From Denticeps clupeoides (taxonomy: Eukaryota > Chordata > Actinopteri > Clupeiformes > Denticipitidae), in contig NC_041707.1 in assembly GCF_900700375.1 (NCBI RefSeq), forward strand, positions 10,570,046 through 10,634,045: 64,000 nucleotides of DNA. Direction: 5' to 3'. The notes under the pieces are model-generated. The model was not told where the DNA came from, ran no database searches, and saw only the letters and a program-made list of their open reading frames with translations. The position numbers and the translations under genes are program-made. Numbering within the stretch: the first letter of the stretch is position 1; every line of letters starts with the position of its first letter. Of this stretch, positions 48,646 through 63,247 are shown in pieces.

Positions 48646-49738
48646 TGTTACAGATTGTTCTAATTTATGTACTATAGATGTAAAGCAAAAAAAACAATAA
48701 TGCAACACTATCACATGGGTGGCCAGACAGATTCATTATGGAGACCCATTTTATTTCATTCTTTTTTCTGTTCGGTTCACAGTTACTAAAAAAAAGTTAA
48801 TAAAACAGACACTTAATATTATGTCATACAAACAAATTAAAGTTCAAACCAATTGTTTAAGGCATTTCATCAAACAATTTTGCCAGAATGGTCATGTGAC
48901 AAATGAGAAAAACAACAGATAAAACGTAAAAAAAAAAAAAAAAACCTCACCTGCTTAAGAGTTGTGTGGTTGGACCAGCTAAAAATACGCAAGCCTAAAG
49001 AGCAACTTTACAATTGCGTTGAGAAACCCTTGGTAATACCATATGGTTTATCGTTTAATAAGAATAATTCTATAGTAATGTTTTCTCCATGATCCACAAA
49101 ATCGACCTGCACCCTATTCTTCTTAGTCACTACATTAAACTTAAGTAGTCTGGGCAAGAGCCTTTCACCTATTTAGGATAATAATGCTAGCACAGTCTAA
49201 CATCAATTTGCATCACTATGCTTTCTTGTGTTGCTCAGCAAAACACTTGGTAGCTAACTGGGAATCTCATGGGACATTAATCAATCTTGCTCGCAAAAAT
49301 CAAATGAAAATAAAAATCACAATCTGATATCCCAGAATTCCATTACATGGTAATAAATATCTTATAAAACTGCAACTAACTCTCTGACAGATGCATTGGT
49401 GTACAGAATGCCAGCACTCTCTTTCATTCCAGCACAGCATTATTCACCAAAATTTTCTACTGTAAAGCAACTCTTCCCTGAAATCACAGCATACAGCCAG
49501 AAATATTCTGAATTTATACAGCTCTTCAGCACAACTCATTGACCACTTCCACTTAAGGTAACAACAGAAACAATACATCTGTAAACTTACTCTGTGTCCG
49601 TGAATGTAGATATAATTATATACATGTATCTAATTCAGTTGCGACAGATGCTTTCTTCATACCTGTTCCCTTTTTGCTTGTATTTGTTTAGAATATATTT
49701 GTCACATTCTCACTCTCATGATCATGACTCTGGACATC

Positions 49739-52011
49739 TCAGGTGATTTGGTTAAGCTCTTTGCTTCTGTCCTTGCGGTGACTTCTGCGTATTTTGATCA
49801 TCCACCGAATACTGAGCTTGGCAAAGTTAGCGGCTTTGAAGAGAGCCATAAAAACACCACAGAGGATTGCAAAGGTGTTCCAGGGATTTGCAGTCACAAT
49901 CTGTATGAAAATCACATCATGTTCTTTTGACAATCAGTTTTGATTGCTTAGCATGTAAATATTTGGTTACATGAATGTTATGATACATTTCACAACAGAT
50001 CCTCAAAAGGAGAATTTACTTACATCCTGCACTTCTTGAATGAATGGATCCCGCCATTGGAACACAATGAAGAAAAGCTCGTCTGTTCGTTCTTCTACTG
50101 GCCTCCTGTCATTATATTTCACAACACTGGACTAAAACAAAAAGGTGACAAATTTAGTGACAGGTGTGACCATAATGAATCACTTTCCCCTGGTAGTTCA
50201 GAAAGTTACCTCTTGTCGAAATTCAGTAGATTCATTTCTTCTTCCTGACGTCTTCACTAAAGACATCTTGACCCAGGTTCGAAAACCTCCAGAGAAGGTC
50301 CAAAGTGAATAATTTCTTTCACAGTCTCTCATGAATGTTTCCTTGTCGGAACTTGAAAATCATGAAGAACATCAAAGACCTTCTGAGGCAAGTCCCTTGT
50401 GAAGACTCAATAGACTAACTTAAACACATGCATTGAACCTTTTGTGAAGATCTCTTCTTACCTCATAGACATATCACTGTATTTTCCAAAAATCATATAT
50501 GAGATGGCACTGAAATCTTCCTCAGTGTCATTCTGGCTGAACTGTAGAAAAATGAGTTCCTGGTTCCGAACATCTGTTGGGCCTTGCACCACTAAAGCTT
50601 GCTTCTGCAGTTAGGAATTCCCAATATTATATTATTAAAAATGAGTGTCTGTAAGTTTCAAGCGGCAGATTGTGGAGCAGGATGAAGTGTCTCACCGTTG
50701 TGAAATTGGAATAGGGGCCTGAATAGACCACTTCTTTCATGATGCAGTCACTGTCTTCTAATCCTCCCAGCTCTCCGGGTGATATCCTTGTAGGCACATC
50801 TGGAATGTCATGGTAGTAATGCTGACAACTTAACAGCTTGGCCTTTCCAGGGAACAGTGCAATCCCTTAAATAAAACAACTCTTATTCAGTTACCACGTA
50901 TTTTACACGTGTTACAGAATTAAAACGTGCTAAAGACCAAAATATAACTCAACAAACCTGGAGCATCATACTGGTCTACTTCTTTGTACCTAACTGACAT
51001 GACAGGGTGGTTGACTTTCTCCATAAAATCTGTTATTGTCTGATAAGCCAGAAATGCAGCAACTGCTGTTAGCGAGAGGTAGATGAAGATAAGAACAACT
51101 GAAAAGACACTCTTCAGACAGGCTTTGTTGAAAGTCAGTGACAGACCACCCTCAGTGGGGTCCTCCTCTGTAACACATAAACGGCAAAATATGAACAAAA
51201 GAAAAAGATTCATTTAACACCGCAAGGCTGTTTGCATTTAAGAATCACACGGACCTGGAAAAGCAGCCCCAGTGGCTTCATGTGAATAGTCAGTCTTGTC
51301 CGGGTAAGGCGGTGGGCTGTGGGTACCATCTTCATCAATCTTTATCAAAACCATGTAATCATTGAATATTTAAAAAGTAATTCAACTGCATCATGAGCAT
51401 GAATACCAATACATGTAGATCAATAATAAAATTATACATTTGAAATAAATAAATAAATAAATAAAGTCTATGGAGTATTTCATTGATTTACATTTTAAAT
51501 GCATTTTTTAAAATAATTTAAAATAGTTAAGCAGATACCCTTATTCCCTGGAGCAATGGTACTAAGTGGGGTTTGAACCTGTGACTTTGTGGTAGTCTGG
51601 TTCGTAGGCAAGTGTGTTGCCCAATAGGCTACTTCTTCCGACCACATTTAAATAAATGGCGTTATTATTATTATTATTATGTCACATAAAATGCAATGCA
51701 GTGCAAGGTACACATCACTACAACGTTCTATGACGTATTTTGCTAACATCAGCATGCACGGCCTACAAGGGTAATCACGTGTCTCGTTCGTCACATGACT
51801 GCATTACCAGTTATTCACTAAAACGCTTCATCTAGTTCGCTGCGCACGACAATTCATCGATCAAATTCCATCACTCGTTATTTTAAAAGACCCCACATTG
51901 GACATTTGACTTTCTTTTTTTTTTTTTTTTAAACAACCTTTGCAATTTGCAATTCCAAGACACCACAATACCTACTTCTTGGTAGGGGCGGGTGATCTCT
52001 CTCCTCAGCAT
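49739..52011 (-). CDS. pacc1: Proton-activated chloride channel 1 (TMEM206)
   Basis: Eight coding exons in transcript order: 52011-51976, 51339-51255, 51167-50958, 50865-50696, 50604-50462, 50351-50210, 50131-50024, 49900-49739. Phases join: 1056 nt, 351 aa (human 350). The product is an acid-gated chloride channel of the plasma membrane and endosomes. TM1 spans about residues 61-86 (VFSVVLIFIYLSLTAVAAFL) and TM2 about 306-328 (NTFAILCGVFMALFKAANFA). Between them lies an extracellular domain with YKEVDQYDAPG and FSGGFRTWVKMSLVKT. Lys320 in LFKAANF corresponds to the human selectivity lysine Lys319. The 12-codon first exon (MLRREITRPYQE) parallels the human start MIRQERSTSYQE. No lesion is seen. 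Confidence 0.93.
51526..51634 (-). repeat. Decayed family A SINE fragment
   Basis: Inverse B-box sequence GGGGTTTGAACCTGTGAC, then GGCAAGTGTGTTGCCCAATA and GGCTACTTC, recalls the SINE head. The 3' part is eroded. It lies in PACC1 intron 1. Confidence 0.6.
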
Positions 52012-52725
52012 TTTAATCGCCGTCTAAAGTTCGTTGCATTTAAAACCCCAAATCAGACGAAAGGTCAGTCACGAACGGCGCCATTCCCGACGAAACTCGG
52101 CGGAGCGCCATCCCTCAGTTTAAGCGGCGAGAGTCGCTCTGCCTCCACGCTTCCTGTCGCGGCACGAATCGTGACATCACGAAGTTTGGGGAGGATGGGC
52201 ATTCTGGGATCCCGCTGCTCTCCAAAAAGCAACGCGCACCTGACACGCTTTATCCTGCAGGCGGCATTAGACGAGAACTTTTGGCCGCCAAGCGGTCTTC
52301 TTGAATATAGCCCTACATTTACATTTAGCAGACGAGCTTATCCAGAGTAGTTACAGGGACAGTCCCCCCCCTGAAGACACTCAGGGTTAAGTCTCTTGCT
52401 CAGTGACACAACGGCAGGAAGTGGGGTTTGAACCTGCAACTTACCTAACTTCATTGGACCATTTTATGAGTCTCTTAAAAATCTGATGGTACTCGCTTAA
52501 AACTTCAATTTCCGCATTAAAATACGTTTATACTTAAAATTGTGTAAAAGAATTGTTATAACTACTATGACTTTGCAGAGGCAAAGTTCATCACTGACAC
52601 GGGAACGGATTTAATGTCGCCGCCACACGCGTCCGAAGCGGCGGCCTTTGCCGACGCTCTGATCCCAGATCAGCGTGAACCCGGAGGCGTCCGGGAAAGC
52701 AGGAAGTACCAAACACGGCAAGAGA
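52012..52725. promoter_or_regulatory. Shared head-to-head promoter region, PACC1 / NENF
   Basis: The divergent start codons are 714 bp apart. Both flanks (52060-52300 and 52600-52725) are GC- and CpG-rich, typical of housekeeping promoters. Between them sits an AT-rich stretch and an old SINE fragment (52315-52441). No TATA box stands out. A CCCGGGATCCCAGAATGCCC-like block on the minus side contains a ZNF143/ACTACAATTCC-like phrase only weakly. Confidence 0.6.
52315..52441 (-). repeat. Decayed family A SINE between PACC1 and NENF
   Basis: Inverse tail ACATTTACATTTAGCAGACG, then CTTATCCAGAGTAGTTACAG, GGGTTAAGTCTCTTGCTCAG and a B-box remnant GGGGTTTGAACCTGCAAC. The head is missing. Diverged from copies 1-5, hence older. 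Confidence 0.75.
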
Positions 52726-55840
<3,115 letters not shown>

Positions 55841-56228
55841 TTGAAAATGGCTTTTAAGGATAGAGCCGCATCAAGACACAAGTAATGGGAGAGACACTAG
55901 CATCTTCTTCAGGAGCATTCTGAGTGTGAGGCCAGATCATGACTGTGGTCACCAAGCTCATTCTTTAATCTGTTGACTCTTAAGATATGTCTTTTAGACA
56001 TCTTGGCCGGAATTGTAGAAAGGAAAACAATGAAATACTGTGAATTATTCAGCAAAATGATTGTATACTGTAAGAATGCGTTTTTTTTTAGGGTGGTGGT
56101 GAGTAATGGTTCACTTATGGCTGTCCGATTAGTGTAAACTTTTATTGATTGCAATATCACTGTTTCACTGAATATTTTAATGTGTAACGAGTGCAAAACA
56201 TAAGACACCCATTGTGGCAAGACATGGC

Positions 56229-56234
56229 AATAAA
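56229..56234 (+). terminator. Candidate poly(A) signal of NENF
   Basis: AATAAA 389 bp after the NENF stop codon, followed by a G/T-containing stretch. Confidence 0.55.
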
Positions 56235-57389
56235 CGAGGTGAGTGGGACACTACTTTTCCACCAGGCTGTCCACCCCTGACACCTTGTACCTTTTTCTGA
56301 GGGAGGTGTAACCTACTGGTGGTCTTGCACCCCACACGGTGGTGAGACGATGATGCATCTCTGTCTGAGTGGGTTTTTCCCTGGTGGGCTGTCACTGTAC
56401 ACAGTCAAAACAGCATGTCAAGCCCCACTGACCTTTTAGTAAAAGTTAATTTGTTGTGTGAAAACTGAAATCTAGCCCTCAGAAATATGACAAAAGATTG
56501 TTTCATTATTAAATGTGTTTGTTCGTTTAAAAATGTGTTGATGTAAAAGAGCACATTATTATTAGGAGTTGATATTTCCATTAAAACATTATGTCTGATG
56601 ATCTAGTTCTGGGATCTAGGTTTTTTTATTTTTTTTTTTGAACATATTGCAAACATGTGCAAACAGGCATAACAATTGTCTCAGAGGGAGGAGGGGGGGT
56701 TCATTACTCTTTACATAAGCCTTTTTTTTTTTAAACATCGGAAAGTCCTGTTCTTTTGTCACCTTAAGGGTGCTCTCATGTGCAAATAGCTTGTCAAAAG
56801 ACAGTAAATAGTAGGAGTATGAAGCCTCAACGTACAACCACCAACCTGTGCAGCTTTTTGGGCATGGTGAAAATAACGTGGGACGACCAGTTTGACCATT
56901 TAGTCACAATAATATTATTCAGAAGGCAACTCTCAGAATGATTACCTCTTTTGGTTTATGTGAAAATGTCTGAACTGTCACCATTTACCAAAAGTGTTAA
57001 GGAGAATCCAGTGACAGTAAATCTCTGAAAAGAAGTGTGAGCTTGACCAAAAAAAGTGAAAGTGAATCTGGATGTTACTAGAAAAACCAAACGCAGTTAT
57101 CTTTGAACAGGAACAGAGCTAGTAATTAGTGTGCTTTCATGTGCGTGTAGATGAAATGTACGAAAACAAGGATGTGTGAACATTTGAAGTATGATAATAT
57201 CATTGCAGCCTTATAACATATTTTCTGCATCTACACCTTGAAGAATGCATGGAACATGAAACTAACTTAAACTAATTGAGTTATTTATAATTGCGACACA
57301 TAGGAATCTCCTTGCACCTGGTAGGTGAACCTTAACCCAGCCTGTTGTGGTTCCTGCATCACTTTCCACCCACTGGCAACGTAGCGAGC

Positions 57390-57399
57390 CCATATATGG
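57390..57399. promoter_or_regulatory. Perfect CArG box (serum response factor site)
   Basis: CCATATATGG matches CC(A/T)6GG exactly, 640 bp upstream of the TAGAP-like start codon. The match is direct; use by SRF is inference. Confidence 0.4.
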
Positions 57400-58037
57400 C
57401 ACGAGGGGGTGTTCTCAGTGGGTGTCCGTGATGCTGCTTCCTGTCTCCATGACATGTCAGAATTTCCCCTTTTTGCCAGCCCACTCTAATTTTGCGAGCT
57501 GCAGTGGGCCGTTTCGTGTTAGTCTGTCGCTGCCTCTGCTCAGCGAGTGTGCGCTCAACTCAACACAGTGCGTAGTAGACCAATGGCCACACATCATTCG
57601 CAGGTGGGTTCAAGCTTTATTAGATCTTGATTTTACAGTTGTACATAAATCGTCATCTGATGTTGTCTTTAACTAGAGCAGACCGTGTTTTGTGTGTTCT
57701 TGTAAATAATTGCTGTTTTGTATTTGTCAAAAATTACATTTTCAATCAACATTTTTTTATGTATGTTTCAATGTTTAGTTAAAACCCCTTAATTTGTTAT
57801 TTATAGTACTGTACCATATTTTACAGTGAAATCCTGAATCATCTGAAAACAACATTTCAAGACATACTCATGAAGGTGTTGAGTAACCACGTTGTGGTAA
57901 GCCTACACATTAAGACAAATACACCTTCAGATTTTGCCTTTTGGGCCATTTGATGCAACGTGTGCTCACTGACAAGGTACTAAATCAATTTCTTTTTTTA
58001 TCTTTGTCAACAGTCAAAAACATTATCAGAGGGCAGT

Positions 58038-58466
58038 ATGGATTCGTTCATTGTGTCACCCTCAACAGTGAGTGTAATTTCCATACAGCTCTTGTAGACC
58101 TCATGCAAGATTTCACATTATTATGTGTGTGTTGGGATTTAGTGTGATTGGTTCAAGGTCTAATAAATGATTCCATAAACCTTGTGTCTATTAGTAAGTA
58201 AATGCTAAGTGGTCTTTGAACGTAGATGTTCATTGACAGCCCCGTGTCATGTGGCGGCTGTGAAAAATATGCTATTTATACAGCCGGGTGTAAAAGTGAA
58301 GTGTCATGCTCTCTTGTGCTGGAATGATGTTAGTACCTCGTGCTGTCCCTTCATCCAGATTTTCTTGTTGTTTGCAGCAGGACGTTATATGTATACCTGC
58401 ACCATCCCAAGAAACCAGTGCTGGAAACTCCTCTCCTACTGGTGAGTGCACGAAAATAACCACACA

Positions 58467-58537
<71 letters not shown>

Positions 58538-61500
58538 AAGAAAATACATGTACGTGTCACTAAATTGGTGAATGTCTATATATCTTAGTGGAAAATATCC
58601 ACAGACGGAGGTGGAGGAATGTGTTTGGGAGGCTGCAGAAGAAAGGTCTGCAGTCCGGTGCACCTCTGAACCTGAAGAAGTCCCTGTTTGGACAAGACCT
58701 CTGCCATGTTTGTGAAGATAGAGACGCACTTCCAAAACCTATAATGGTATGTGACTTCAAAATATTTGGCAATGCGTGGAAGGATGGGACATAAAAAGTT
58801 TCAATGTCAATGTTATCAGATTTGATCTTTCACACCCTCGATTTCATTCTCTGTCCCTGTTCTCCTCCCTGTCACCGCAGCTATAATTAGCATCTTGTTC
58901 TTATCTGCACATCAGTTCGCCTTGGCGGTATAGTGAGAGTGCTAAGCCTGTTTTCTCGGTGCCGCAGGGCATTCTAATGCTGCTGTGGAGGAATGGGCCG
59001 TACACAGAGGGGGTGTTCAGGAAGGCTGGCAATGCCAGGGCTCTGAGGGAAATCAAGGAGCAGCTGGATTGCGGAGCAGATGTGAACTTGGACGACAAGA
59101 CCACTGTTCTCCTGGCCGCTCTGCTTAAGGTAGGCCTTGCTTCTTGATACGCATTCCGGCAGCTCATGTTGGAGCCTCAGAGGTTGAATTAGAAGTTGCT
59201 GTACCCTGAATCACAGGACTTCCTGAGGAACCTGCCTGGTGGTTTGCTGATGGTAGAGCATTACCAAGCGTGGATGACAGCCCTGGAGACCAGGGATGTG
59301 GATGAGAGATGCATGGAGATACAAAAGTAAGATTGAATAAGCCTCACCGAGCAAGACATTTCACCCCCCGAGTTACAGGTTGTTCTGACTCAACGCCTTT
59401 TGGTTTTGATCTCCCAGGGTGATTGAGAAGCTGCCAGAGCAGAACGTCCTGCTCCTGAGACACCTGGTATTCGTTCTCCACCACATAAGTCAACATGAAG
59501 AGAGAAACAAAATGAGCACTGACAACCTCGCCATCTGCATCGCACCCAACCTGCTCCACGTCGACCAAGTTGACATGGTTGAGAAGGTGAGTCAAATCAA
59601 GAATTGTTGTTTTTTTTTTTTTTTAGAATGCGAAATTTTAGCATTGTGTTTTTTACTGAATGTTTTACTGAATGGGAAAGTTTTTAATAAGAGCTGGAAC
59701 GTTTACTTCCTGCCATGATGACCTATTTCCACTGTACCAAACAGACCAAAAATAGCTACCTGCATCACAAACGGTGTTTCCTTTTTGTCTTTGAACTTGG
59801 CCTAAGCACTAAAATAGCATGGCACATGTCATATAGATTTCAGTCGCCGCCTTTCCACACATTTGTAAAATGCAACTTCTGCTTTCTCAGGTCAAAGAAC
59901 TGACTGGGTTCCTCATTGATCACTGTTCGGAAATATTTGGAGAGAATCCTATGCACCTGCCCAGTGACTCGGATGAGGAGGAATTCAGTGAGACTCAAGG
60001 TAATGTAATGTGCATTTCTTTGTATTTATACCAAAAACAGTTAGTAGTGTCAAATACAACATAGGACTGTACAGGATGTATCCTGTGTATCAGAAATATC
60101 ACAGTATTTATGACCTCTAAGTATACAAAATGAAATAGATTCCAGCAAGAAAGAATCTTATCTTATCTACCTAGCCCATTGTTTCTGGCACTGAGAAGAC
60201 AAATTTTCATCACGTCTTACAGAACAAGACAGCCTATAAATGAAAAAGTATAATTATTGCGGAGCTAGTTGTGATTGACATTTTAAACCCCCTCCCGTCA
60301 ATATTCCACACGTGACATTAGCAAACATGGCCGACATGCTACATCTCATGTAGCGCTGGGAAAATACAGCCATTAATGTGAGAAGTGAAAGTGATTGCGA
60401 AGTGAAAGTGATTGTCACTTGTGGTACACAGCAGCACAGCACACGGTGCACACAGTGAAATTTGTCCTCTGCTTTTAACCATCACCCTAAGTGAGCAGTG
60501 GGCAGCCATGACAGGCGCCCGGGGAGCAGTGTTTGGGGACGGTGCTTTTGCGAACCGGCAACCTTTTGATTACCTTCTGGGGCCGCTTCCTTAACCGCTA
60601 GGCCACCACAGACCCAGTGACTGCACTGTCATAATATGAGTTACATTTAAACTTTTTTTTCCTTAAATCAGATTGCCTGTCTGTGAACCAACATGATTCT
60701 GCCTACGAAACAGACGCCGACGCCGACAAAGGGAGCAACATGCAGCTGGCTACATGCAGCCACATGCAGCAGGCCGATGGAGCTCCTGAGTCTTATCACA
60801 TTAGCCCTCTTTCCTCCTCAACCTTCAGCAGCTCCATCAGACCCTTCCTCCGACGGTGCTCGGAGCCAGACATCACCGTGTTCAAAGCCAGCAGGCGCCA
60901 AACCACTCTCACTAGAAGCCACACAGACTTTTTCCGCAAAGGTGAGGAGGATCTGAACAACCTTCTGAGGAAACAGATCTCGGACGAATGCATCGTGCAG
61001 GACAGCAGCAGCGTCCGGCCGCAGGCCTGCCACTCTTCTCCTTCTAAAATCCATCCCTGCTGTTCCTCCTGCTCCTTGGAGAGCGCCTTCTCCAGTGCCT
61101 CCGAGAGCTCCATCTCCACCCCCACCACCTCCCCCTCCATCCACAGGAGGAGCCTTGATCTGCCCCTATTCCCCAGGCAGGAGCGAGAGGAACGCGCCAT
61201 TCAGCGCCGCTCACAGTCTCTCCGCTGCGCTGCGACGCAGAACAGATTGACCCTGAGGCGTGGCCACTCCAGCAAGTTCAGCCACCCGCAGAAAGCCCTG
61301 CTCCGGAGCCAGACCCTTCCTGAGTACACCTTCAGCACGAGCAGCTTGAGCAGTGTGCGGATCTTGTCCAGCGAGGAGGTGTTCAAACTAGTGGACAGCA
61401 AAGTCCCCGGCCTGCCGCCCTCGTATCAGCAGGCCACTCGGGTCCGTCCGGCCCCTCAGCCCCTCAGCGGCTCCATGACGGTTCAGGACGCCCGGCGGTT

Positions 61501-61720
61501 TTCTACAAGCCCCGCCTCCATCTGCGAGGAGCCACCCTGCTCCTCTGCGAATGGCATTTTGCACAGCAGCTACCTTTGCCATGTGAGGATCCAGGCAACC
61601 GATGGACCCCTCACTCTCCCTCCTGAACTAGCGTCCCAGTCAGGGCCTGCACCCGAGCAGGAAAAGGACGCCACACGCATGTCCACGGACTTGCCAAACA
61701 CGAGGGAGTCCTACGTGTGA
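58038..61720 (+). CDS. tagap: TAGAP-like Rho GTPase-activating protein
   Basis: Eight coding exons: 58038-58067, 58378-58441, 58589-58746, 58968-59129, 59217-59326, 59418-59586, 59891-59999, 60672-61720. Phases join: 1851 nt, 616 aa. It holds a RhoGAP domain (about residues 70-250) with arginine-finger Arg102 in YTEGVFRKAGN, DFLRNLPGGLL, and MSTDNLAICIAPNLL. It ends FLIDHCSEIFGENP, followed by a Ser-rich tail containing QHDSAYETDAD, RRCSEPD, LPPSYQQA and the C-terminus TRESYV. The GAP domain hydrolyses Rho-family GTP. Human TAGAP shares SLFxQxLxxxCxDxDxLPxPI, the PPSY motif and an ESYI end. ARHGAP20 is the main alternative, but it has extra N-terminal domains not seen here. Adjacency to an ezrin-like exon supports TAGAP. 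The first exon (MDSFIVSPST) is the least certain part. Confidence 0.78.
58463..58535. repeat. Compound TG/TA microsatellite in TAGAP-like intron
   Basis: Alternating CA/CG start, about 17 TG units, then about 15 TA units, ending 54 bp before the acceptor of the exon at 58589. Confidence 0.95.
60382..60610 (-). repeat. tRNA-derived SINE, family B, copy 2
   Basis: Inverse orientation: 3' end GTGAAAGTGATTGCGAAGTG, then GCAGCACAGCACACGGTGCA, GGCAGCCATGACAGGCGCCC and head CGCTTCCTTAACCGCTAGGC. An inverted B box reads GCGAACCGGCAACC. Full length, in the last TAGAP-like intron, 60 bp before the big final exon. Confidence 0.88.
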
Positions 61721-63235
61721 CGTTTCTTACTGGTATATAATCTGTGTATGAAGTGAATGTATAGAAACACTCTGTTTCAGAGAGAAAATATGTAAAAATG
61801 CTATGCATTTTTGTCTGACAAACCTTGGATGTATCATTGTCCGAATGTAAAATTGAGTAAAAAACGTGCATCAGTATTAAAAAAAACTTGTTCTCTTTAA
61901 GAGCCTATAATGTTTCACTTAAAAGCCCATTTGCCACACATCGACACACACATTTATCAGTGTTATTGGTCGTCTGATGATTGATAGCTCCGAAAAAAAA
62001 GGCCCGGTACCCTCTCTAGCTGAGCAATAAAGAAAGGCATTTAGTCCCGCCCTGCAATAATGTCAGGATGAGTCACGAAACCTCGTGGGCGTTGGAGGGA
62101 CTGTACCAGCACATCTGTGCGGCTTCTCATTCTCACACCTCGCGGAGGGAGGGGGGGCTGTGGTGACCCACGAAGTCTCAATAACTTAATAAATCCCCAG
62201 AACCTTCTGACAATTCGAGGGTTGGCCTAGACGAGTCTAAATTTGGACGTGCCTGCACCGGGTGTGCGGTGGAGCGCAGAAAGCGGTTGTTGTTGTTTTA
62301 TGCACGTTTGGAACCCAAATTCGTGATCAAAACACTAGAAATACTTCGGATATTACCAATATTTTATCGTCACACTATTAGTGGAAGATTAAAAGGTATG
62401 TGGATGGCTTGGACAGGATGCAGCGAATCTTTTCATGAAACTTTGTGGAACTTTGACGAAAGCTTTCACATTCAGTGTTTCTACAGTTGTCTTGCATCGT
62501 TTTTTTTTTAAAGTATCCAAGGGTGAGTCCAAACCCAGAATCTGGGTAATGGCATGAGTGTTTTTACAGCAGACAAAATACATCTGATATTATTTACATT
62601 TACATTTACAGCATTTATCAGACGCCCTTATCCAGAGCGACTTACAATCAGTATTACAGGGACAGTCTCCCTGGAGCAATTTAAGGTTAAGTGTCTTGCT
62701 CAGGGACACAATGGTAGTAAGTGGGATTCGAACCCGGGTCTTCTGGTTCATAGGCGAGTGTGTTACCCACTAGGCTACTACCACCCGAATATTATGACGC
62801 CTGAAACCGCCTGACCTGCCCATCGCAGTATTTATATAATAATTATTACTTTTTTTTTTTTTTCTTCTTCACATCAATGGAAACGAGGCGTTTTTATCGA
62901 GCCTGAACTCAGGCTTCAACCCGGGTCGGATGAGCCGTTGCCAGGCTCGATCACGCACCCCGCCGCAGTTCGGTCCCTTTTTGTCTAGTTACACATTGCA
63001 CGATCGCGGCTCGGCGACGACAGTGGCGGACCAAAGGTCGCCCCGCTCAAGGTGCTGAGGTGGGTACACGCACGGAAGGGTGGAGACTCGGGCCGTCTTG
63101 GACTTGAGCACCTGGCGACTTATCGTGGCCGAGGCGTTGGCGGCTCTTTATCGGCGTTAAAAAGAGGAGAGAGAGAGAGAGACTCCTGCCGACCAGCTGT
63201 ACCGACCGACTGCGGCTCCGGAGCCAGGAGCAGCC
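61721..63235 (+). other. TAGAP-like 3' end and ezrin promoter/leader
   Basis: Candidate poly(A) signals for the TAGAP-like gene are ATTAAA at 61876-61881 and AATAAA at 62026-62031. A family A SINE sits at 62592-62785. From about 62880 the sequence is GC- and CpG-rich and leads into the start codon at 63236, so it is probably the promoter and 5' leader of the next gene. Confidence 0.5.
62592..62785 (-). repeat. tRNA-derived SINE, family A, copy 5
   Basis: Inverse copy: tail TTTACATTTACATTTACAGC, module TCAGACGCCCTTATCCAGAG, body TTGCTCAGGGACACAATGGT and inverted B box GGGATTCGAACCCGGG, ending GTGTTACCCACTAGGCTACT. Intact Pol III boxes suggest recent insertion. It lies about 450 bp upstream of the ezrin-like start codon. 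Confidence 0.9.
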
Positions 63236-63247
63236 ATGCCCAAGCCG
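63236..63247 (+). CDS. ezr: First coding exon of an ERM protein, probably ezrin
   Basis: After a GC-rich leader, ATGCCCAAGCCG (MPKP) is followed directly by the donor GTAAGA. Ezrin and radixin begin MPKPINVRV and, as far as I recall, split after MPKP into a tiny first coding exon. Moesin begins MPKT. TAGAP and EZR are neighbours in human 6q25, which favours ezrin here. ERM proteins link membrane proteins to cortical actin. Only four codons are visible, so this rests on the start, the donor and synteny. The next exon must lie beyond the window. Confidence 0.6.

Larger units (their letters stand above)
45695..49738. other. ZNF106 5' region and ZNF106-PACC1 spacer
   Basis: The ZNF106 start codon lies in an exon whose 5' leader probably comes from an upstream non-coding exon near 47700-47830, where sequence becomes GC-richer. 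That leader is a guess. The rest holds the SINE-bearing Tc1-like element at 48070-48645 and AT-rich sequence up to the PACC1 stop codon. No other gene is supported. Confidence 0.45.
55841..58037 (+). other. NENF 3' region and TAGAP-like upstream region
   Basis: The NENF tail ends near the AATAAA at 56229-56234. From 57300 to 57610 the sequence becomes GC-richer and carries a CArG box (57390-57399), a candidate promoter for the next gene. One or more non-coding leader exons may lie between 57600 and 58015. A short exon ending just before GTGTTG near 57879 is possible but unproven. Confidence 0.45.
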
